NCBI RefSeq assembly: GCF_000022205.1
Contig: NC_012029.1
Coordinates: forward strand, 558,001 to 622,000
DNA from: Halorubrum lacusprofundi ATCC 49239
Lineage (GTDB): Archaea > Halobacteriota > Halobacteria > Halobacteriales > Haloferacaceae
Reading direction: 5' to 3'
DNA: 64,000 nucleotides
In this document: positions 60,046 through 64,000 of the stretch, piece by piece
How positions within the stretch are numbered: position 1 is the first letter of the stretch
Layout: each line of letters starts with the position of its first letter
The notes under the pieces: generated by a model
The model's database searches: none
What the model was told of the DNA's origin: nothing
Seen by the model: the letters and a program-made list of their open reading frames with translations, nothing else
Position numbers and translations under genes: made by a program

Positions 60046-60053
60046 ATATAAAC
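60046..60053 (-). promoter_or_regulatory. TATA box of the DUF7385-like gene
   Basis: TTTATATA on the minus strand, 25-32 bp before the ATG at 60021; a strong haloarchaeal consensus. Confidence 0.6.
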
Positions 60054-60103
60054 CGCCTGACTGTGGCAACCGGTGGCACGAATATCGGAGCCCGATTCAC
60101 GCC

Positions 60104-60997
60104 TCACGCTCGCACCGCGTCCCGCTTCACGGCGTCGGCGTATGCGTCCGCGATCCGGGTCGGTTCCGGGAGCTTGTAGCCCGCACACAGCGCCTCGACG
60201 AGTTCGACCGTCGTCGCGGGCGACACCCGGTGGCCGGGGCTCACGTACAGGGGGTTCACGCGCCGGCTGTTCGGGTACTGTCGAGACTGGAAGGCGTGGC
60301 CGATGACGGGGGCGTCGCCGGCGCTACCCGCTGTCTCCACCGACCCGTCCGCACGGATTGGGGTTCGCCACCCCGCCGGCCGCTCGTCGGTGGACTCGTC
60401 GGGCACGCCGCACAGTAGACTCTTCGCGACGCCGACGCTCGGCACGTCCAGCAGGACGCCGACGTGGGTCGCGATGCCGGCCTCCCGGAAGTGGATGCGG
60501 CCGGAGCCGTCACAGACCAGCAGATCCGGCTCGGCGTCGAGGGCGTCGAGCGCGGCCAGTATCGGTTCGCCTTCCCGGAACGCGAGGAGGCCCGGGATGT
60601 AGGGGATCGAGAGTGGCGTGATGGCGCTCGCGTACTCGATCACGACGCCGTCGCGGATCGCGACCGCGGCGGAGACGGCCCGATCCTCGCCGTCATCCGG
60701 CGTCAGGAACGCCTGATCGATCCCCACGACGACCGGCGCGTCGGGATCGCCGGTGTTCGGGTGCGTGCCCGGCAGCGTCTCTTGGCGCGCGTCCGGCAGC
60801 CCGTCGGTTAGGTCTGCGGGCTCGTCGATCGCGACCACGGCCGGGTCGATCCCGTGGTCGTCTGCGAACGTCGCCGTCGCCGCCAGCTCGCGCTGAAGCG
60901 ACTCCATCTCTGCGCGCGACAGCGACGGATCCGGGAGAAGCTCGGGGCGTTCGATGTTGTCCGGGTGGCCTTGTGGGAGATCGGCCGGGGGCGCCAT
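60104..60997 (-). CDS. nfi: Endonuclease V
   Basis: A 297-residue repair nuclease that cuts DNA 3' to deaminated adenine (hypoxanthine). VVVGIDQAFL has the first catalytic Asp, IPYIPGLLAFREGEPILAAL the Tyr wedge and Glu region, and LLVCDGSGRIHFREAGIATHVGV the second Asp; VAKSLLCG follows as in the family. A long N-terminal extension of about 85 residues is unlike bacterial Nfi. Its ATG directly follows the rhomboid gene stop, so they share an mRNA. Confidence 0.93.
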   Translation of the reverse strand: MAPPADLPQGHPDNIERPELLPDPSLSRAEMESLQRELAATATFADDHGIDPAVVAIDEPADLTDGLPDARQETLPGTHPNTGDPDAPVVVGIDQAFLTPDDGEDRAVSAAVAIRDGVVIEYASAITPLSIPYIPGLLAFREGEPILAALDALDAEPDLLVCDGSGRIHFREAGIATHVGVLLDVPSVGVAKSLLCGVPDESTDERPAGWRTPIRADGSVETAGSAGDAPVIGHAFQSRQYPNSRRVNPLYVSPGHRVSPATTVELVEALCAGYKLPEPTRIADAYADAVKRDAVRA

Positions 60998-61963
60998 TCA
61001 GAACCGCCCGCCGGGCCCGCCCGGTCCTCGGGGACCGCCCGGCCCTCTCGCGCCGCCCATCTGCATCCCGCCGGGACCGCCCGCGGACCGCGCGAGGCTC
61101 TCGTTTCGCTTGCCGAACGCGAGTCCGATCGCGAAGCCGATCAGGTGGGCGAGGTGCGCGATGCCGCCGACGCCGCCCGTGCCGCTTTGGACGACGAGCA
61201 CCGCCGAGATGAGCGCGATCCCCCACGTGAGGTACTTGATCTTCATCGGGATGACGAAGAAGAGGAGCACCTGCATGTTCGGCCGCCACACGGTGAGCAC
61301 GCCTAAGATCGCGAAGCCGGCACCGCTGGCACCGAGCACGCCCGTCGTCGGGGCGCCCGTCGCGATCGCGAACAGGACGTGGCCCAGGCCGGCGAGGATC
61401 CCCGACGCGAAGAAGAACCCGACGAAGCGGCGGGAGCCGACCGCGCGCTCGACGAGTGGGCCGAAGAACAAGATCACGATGCTGTTGCCGATGATGTGGA
61501 ACAGTCCGAACCGCGAGTGCGAGAGCACGGAGGTCACCCACGTCCAGACGTTGCCGATCGCGTCCGATCGGAGGACGAAGATCTGGCTGTGGGCGGCCTC
61601 GCCGAAGAGGAGGGTTACGGCCCACTGCGCGAGGAACGTGATCCACATCGCCGCCAGCAGGGCATATGTCGCGTTCCCGCGGAAATAGCTCACAATCCCG
61701 CCAGTGCTCGTCTCGCGGTCGATTCGCTGTTTGACGCGGTCCGTGACGCCTGCGGACGCACCGTCGCCTGACCCGCCCGCGCCGCCGCTCTCGACGCTCC
61801 CGTCGAAGCCGCTGTCGAAGACGCCGCCGGGGTCGTCCCACTCGGCGAGGCCCGGACAGTTGTGATTCTCGGGCAGTCGGTGGTTGGCACAGAACGTCTT
61901 GCCGCACCGGTTACACTGGTACGGGAGGTTCTCGTACTCCCCACACACGTCGCACGTCGCCAT
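60998..61963 (-). CDS. Rhomboid intramembrane protease with N-terminal AN1-like zinc finger
   Basis: A 321-residue membrane protease. The N-terminal 40 residues, MATCDVCGEYENLPYQCNRCGKTFCANHRLPENHNCPG (in parts), form an AN1-type zinc finger. Six helices follow an acidic Gly-rich linker; GASGAGFAILG carries the catalytic Ser, HLAHLIGFAIG the His, and HIIGNSIVILFFG is the oxyanion-stabilising helix. The last 30 residues are Gly/Pro/Arg-rich. The ATG at 61963 starts the zinc finger. Such AN1-rhomboid fusions are characteristic of haloarchaea; substrates are unknown. Confidence 0.93.
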   Translation of the reverse strand: MATCDVCGEYENLPYQCNRCGKTFCANHRLPENHNCPGLAEWDDPGGVFDSGFDGSVESGGAGGSGDGASAGVTDRVKQRIDRETSTGGIVSYFRGNATYALLAAMWITFLAQWAVTLLFGEAAHSQIFVLRSDAIGNVWTWVTSVLSHSRFGLFHIIGNSIVILFFGPLVERAVGSRRFVGFFFASGILAGLGHVLFAIATGAPTTGVLGASGAGFAILGVLTVWRPNMQVLLFFVIPMKIKYLTWGIALISAVLVVQSGTGGVGGIAHLAHLIGFAIGLAFGKRNESLARSAGGPGGMQMGGARGPGGPRGPGGPGGRF

Positions 61964-62020
61964 TGGCGTCACTTACGGGGGCGGTCGTAAAGCGGTTTGG
62001 CTCTTTACGTAGAATCGAGG

Positions 62021-62057
<37 letters not shown>

Positions 62058-62132
62058 TGGTGTACGGGGATGCGGTCGACGGCTTTGATGATGGTTTATA
62101 ACTGGGATCTGGTGCCGCAGGAGCGAACTTCG

Positions 62133-62187
62133 CCAAAGCCCCAGTCGCTCGGTTATAAGCGGTTGACGACTGATCGACGGTGAACAC
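62133..62187 (-). repeat. Mini-unit of the structured-RNA element beside copy D
   Basis: On the minus strand a TTATAA box (62153-62158), 8 bp, then CTGGGGCTTTGG (62133-62144). It has the same arrangement and spacing as the two 57-bp mini-units at 23798-23911, and likewise lies after the 3' tail of a full copy. Confidence 0.7.
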
Positions 62188-62456
62188 CTCCAAAGCCCTA
62201 GTCGCGAGGGCGGTGCACGCTCGCTGCGCTCCTCGTCGCTCGTTTCACTCGCTCCTCGTCGCTCGTTTCACTCGCTCCTGCGGTGCTTGCGTCGCCTGCA
62301 CCGCCCTCGCGACTGCCCCTTTGAGTCCCGCCCCGACCGCACCGCAACCGCAGCCTCACGCCTCCCCAGCCTCGTCGGTCACCCTCCGCGTTGCTCCGGG
62401 TGCCCGAGTCCCTCGCGGGCGGTTCGCGCCTGTTGGGCGCTCACCGGCGCGCCACC
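62188..62456 (-). ncRNA. Dispersed structured-RNA element, copy D
   Basis: In the 543-bp gap between the rhomboid and aroD genes. The TTATAA box (62466-62471) is 10 bp before GGTGGCG. The first stem is CTCGGGCACCC with GGGTGACCGA (one mismatch), showing changed but compensating bases relative to copies A and B. The invariant GACGAGGCTGGGGAGGCGTGAGG block follows, then CGGGACTCAAAGGGGCAG, a perfect 18-bp stem (62200-62217 with 62297-62314) and the tail CTAGGGCTTTGGAG. Its large loop contains a 23-bp direct duplication (62228-62250 and 62251-62273). A second TATA-like tttataag near 62495-62502 lies just before the aroD stop. The part of the gap at 62057-62132 shows nothing else clear. Confidence 0.6.
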
Positions 62457-62506
62457 GCTGTCGGTTTATAAGTGGCCGACGCCGTCTCTCCGGGTTTATA
62501 AGCGAC

Positions 62507-63211
62507 TCATTCGCCAACGTCGTCGCCGCGCAGTCCGTCGACGAGTCCTCTGAGCGTCGCGAGCGGGTACTGGCCGGGCGCCGTTGCGTTCGCGGGATCG
62601 ACGGGCGCGTAGCCGATTTTCGAGCCGTACAGGGGGGTGACCGCGCGGGTGTGCCGGCCGGGTTCGCCCATGCACATCGTCGCGACGCGATGGCCCGCCG
62701 CGGTCGCCTCGTGGGTCGCCTCGATCATCGCGAGCGCGTCCTCGGACGCGGCCGCGGTCGTCGCCAGCTTTCCCACGTCGCCTTCGGCGGCCGCGTCGGC
62801 GAGCAGGTCAACGAGCGCCGCGGGCTCGGGCGTCGACTCAAAGTCGTGGACCGAGACGACCACCGCGACGTCTGTCTCGCGGGCCGTATTCCGGAGTGCG
62901 GTCGCGTGTGACTCCTCTCCCTCCGGTGCGTTCCCGCGGAGGGCGGCAAGCTCGATGTCGACGGCGGCGACTGCGTCGTGGGTGAGCGCGGTTGTGAGCG
63001 CGTCGTACCGTCCGAGGTCGTCGGCCTCGCCGCCCTCCCACGACGCCCGGTTCGTGACGAGCAGCGGGAGCTCGCCGTCGTACGTGTCAAGCTGGGCGAG
63101 CGGGTCACTCGCCAGATCCATCCGGAACTCCACGGCGTCGGCGTGCTCACGGGCCTGCGGCTCCTCCGAGAGGTCGGCCGTGCTCGCGGTCAGGACGAAC
63201 TCCTCGAACAT
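62507..63211 (-). CDS. aroD: 3-dehydroquinate dehydratase, type I
   Basis: A 234-residue shikimate-pathway enzyme that dehydrates 3-dehydroquinate through a Schiff base. ADAVEFRMDLASDP, VVVSVHDFESTP with the catalytic His, VGKLATTAAASEDA with the Schiff-base Lys, and the C-terminal SKIGYAPVDPANATAPGQYPLATLRGL match the archaeal family. Length is normal. It is the third codirectional gene after nfi and the rhomboid gene, but separated by the RNA element. Confidence 0.94.
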   Translation of the reverse strand: MFEEFVLTASTADLSEEPQAREHADAVEFRMDLASDPLAQLDTYDGELPLLVTNRASWEGGEADDLGRYDALTTALTHDAVAAVDIELAALRGNAPEGEESHATALRNTARETDVAVVVSVHDFESTPEPAALVDLLADAAAEGDVGKLATTAAASEDALAMIEATHEATAAGHRVATMCMGEPGRHTRAVTPLYGSKIGYAPVDPANATAPGQYPLATLRGLVDGLRGDDVGE

Positions 63212-63299
63212 ACGCGAGGCTTCCAGGGGCGGGGACTTATGTGTGTACGTCTGGCGCGAAACGGAACCGACAGCGTCAGAAATGGGTCGTCCGGTCAGC

Positions 63300-64000
63300 T
63301 CAGGCGACGAGGCCGTCCTCGGCCTCTAACAGCTCGTGGTACCGGTTCCGGATGGTGACCTCGCTGATGTCGGCGACCTCCGAGACGGCGGCCTGCGTCG
63401 TCTTCTCGTTGGTGAGGAGGGCGGCGGCGTAGACGGCGGCCGCGGCGAGGCCCACCGGCGACTTGCCCGAGTGGACGCCCTTCTCCTTGGCGTTGCGCAG
63501 GAGGCTCTTCGCGCGCATCTCGGACTCCTCGGAGAGCTCCAGGTCGGAGGCGAACCGGGGGACGTACTGCTCGGGGTCGGCCGGCTTCACTTCGAGCTTG
63601 AGCTCGCGGACGACGTAGCGGTACGTCCGGGCGATCTCGGCCTTCTCGACGCGGGACACGTCGGCGATCTCGTCGAGGCTGCGCGGGACGCCGGCCATCC
63701 GGGCGGCGGCGTACACGCAGGAGGTCGAGACGCCCTCGATAGAGCGACCGGGGAGCAGATCCTCGTCGAGCGCGCGGCGGTAGATAACGGAGGCCGTCTC
63801 GCGGACGTTGTCCGGGAGGCCCTGCGCGCTGGCCATCCGGTCGATCTCGCCGAGCGCCTGCTTGAGGTTGCGCTCCTTCGAGTCGCGGGTGCGGAACCGC
63901 TCGTTCCACTTGCGGAGCCGCTGCATCTTCTGGCGCTGGCGCGCGCCGAGCGACCGACCGTACGCGTCCTTGTCGCGCCAGTCGATGTTCGTCGAGAGCC
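63300..64000 (-). CDS. tfb: Transcription initiation factor IIB, 5' part outside window
   Basis: The C-terminal 233 residues of a TFB. Two cyclin folds are visible: EIDRMASAQGLPDNVRETASVIYRRALDEDLLPGRSIEGVSTSCVYAAAR (in parts) and VPRFASDLELSEESEMRAKSLLRNAKEKGVHSGKSPVGLAAAAVYAAA, with TQAAVSEVADISEVTIRNRYHELLEA as the BRE-reading helix. The segment WRDKDAYGRSLGARQRQKMQRLRKWNER just inside the edge is the B-linker/reader junction. The zinc ribbon lies outside. Haloarchaea have several TFBs with different promoter use; which one this is cannot be told. Confidence 0.95.
   Translation of the reverse strand, partial: LSTNIDWRDKDAYGRSLGARQRQKMQRLRKWNERFRTRDSKERNLKQALGEIDRMASAQGLPDNVRETASVIYRRALDEDLLPGRSIEGVSTSCVYAAARMAGVPRSLDEIADVSRVEKAEIARTYRYVVRELKLEVKPADPEQYVPRFASDLELSEESEMRAKSLLRNAKEKGVHSGKSPVGLAAAAVYAAALLTNEKTTQAAVSEVADISEVTIRNRYHELLEAEDGLVA

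Overview
The window is a stretch of high-GC archaeal chromosome from a halophilic archaeon, most likely Halorubrum or a close relative. The evidence is an acid-rich proteome, leaderless genes with a TATA box about 25 to 30 bp before the start codon, archaeal-type information genes (TFB, Rpo12, prefoldin beta, Pcc1, eL43, TruD, Pth2), halocyanins, a halorhodopsin and a haloarchaeal TnpB element. The genus is inference; no rRNA is present.

Layout. 1-6.4 kb: an iron(III)-chelate ABC transporter locus. It has two paralogous substrate-binding proteins, each paired with a thioredoxin-reductase-like flavoprotein, around a single permease and ATPase, and two palindromic operators that look like sites for a metal-dependent DtxR/Idr-type repressor. 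6.5-12.3 kb: starch and maltodextrin use (TrmB-type regulator, GH13 amylase, divergent GH15 glucoamylase). 12.7-23.7 kb: mostly housekeeping or conserved haloarchaeal genes (hisF, glycosyltransferase, winged-helix regulator, PPOX protein, methyltransferase, TRAM protein, HTH_10 regulator divergent from a cytochrome P450, bactofilin-like membrane protein, DapA-family aldolase, cysteine-cluster protein, Rieske protein). 24-33 kb: NfeD, pyruvate kinase, an information-processing cluster (eL43, rpo12, pcc1, pfdB, DUF3194), guaA amidotransferase, pth2-truD. 33-38 kb: halorhodopsin and a copper group (halocyanin, SafE-like protein, heavy-metal P-type ATPase). 39-40.7 kb: an IS200/IS605-type element carrying tnpB alone. 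41-64 kb: peptidase, glycosyltransferase, second halocyanin, pyrE, MoxR ATPase, tRNA-Ser(CGA), GH13 enzyme, citramalate synthase, cupin, Cas4-like nuclease, mfnA, ppsA, a MinD-type ATPase group, rhodanese-MBL fusion, endonuclease V with rhomboid, aroD, and the 3' part of a TFB gene.

The most unusual content is intergenic. Four dispersed copies of a 240-270 bp element (about 12.34, 23.92, 44.77 and 62.19 kb) share fixed sequence blocks, a TTATAA box at a constant distance upstream of one end, and stems whose paired arms change together between copies. Where a pair is not Watson-Crick, it becomes G-U only if the RNA is read away from the TTATAA box. I interpret them as a family of transcribed structured RNAs, or a mobile element that carries such an RNA. 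Two copies are followed by short units made only of the TTATAA box and the 3' tail.

No CRISPR array, provirus, rRNA or replication origin was recognised. Starts were chosen from protein-family start points, TATA spacing and 4-bp stop/start overlaps. Family names come from motif recognition, not database searches.
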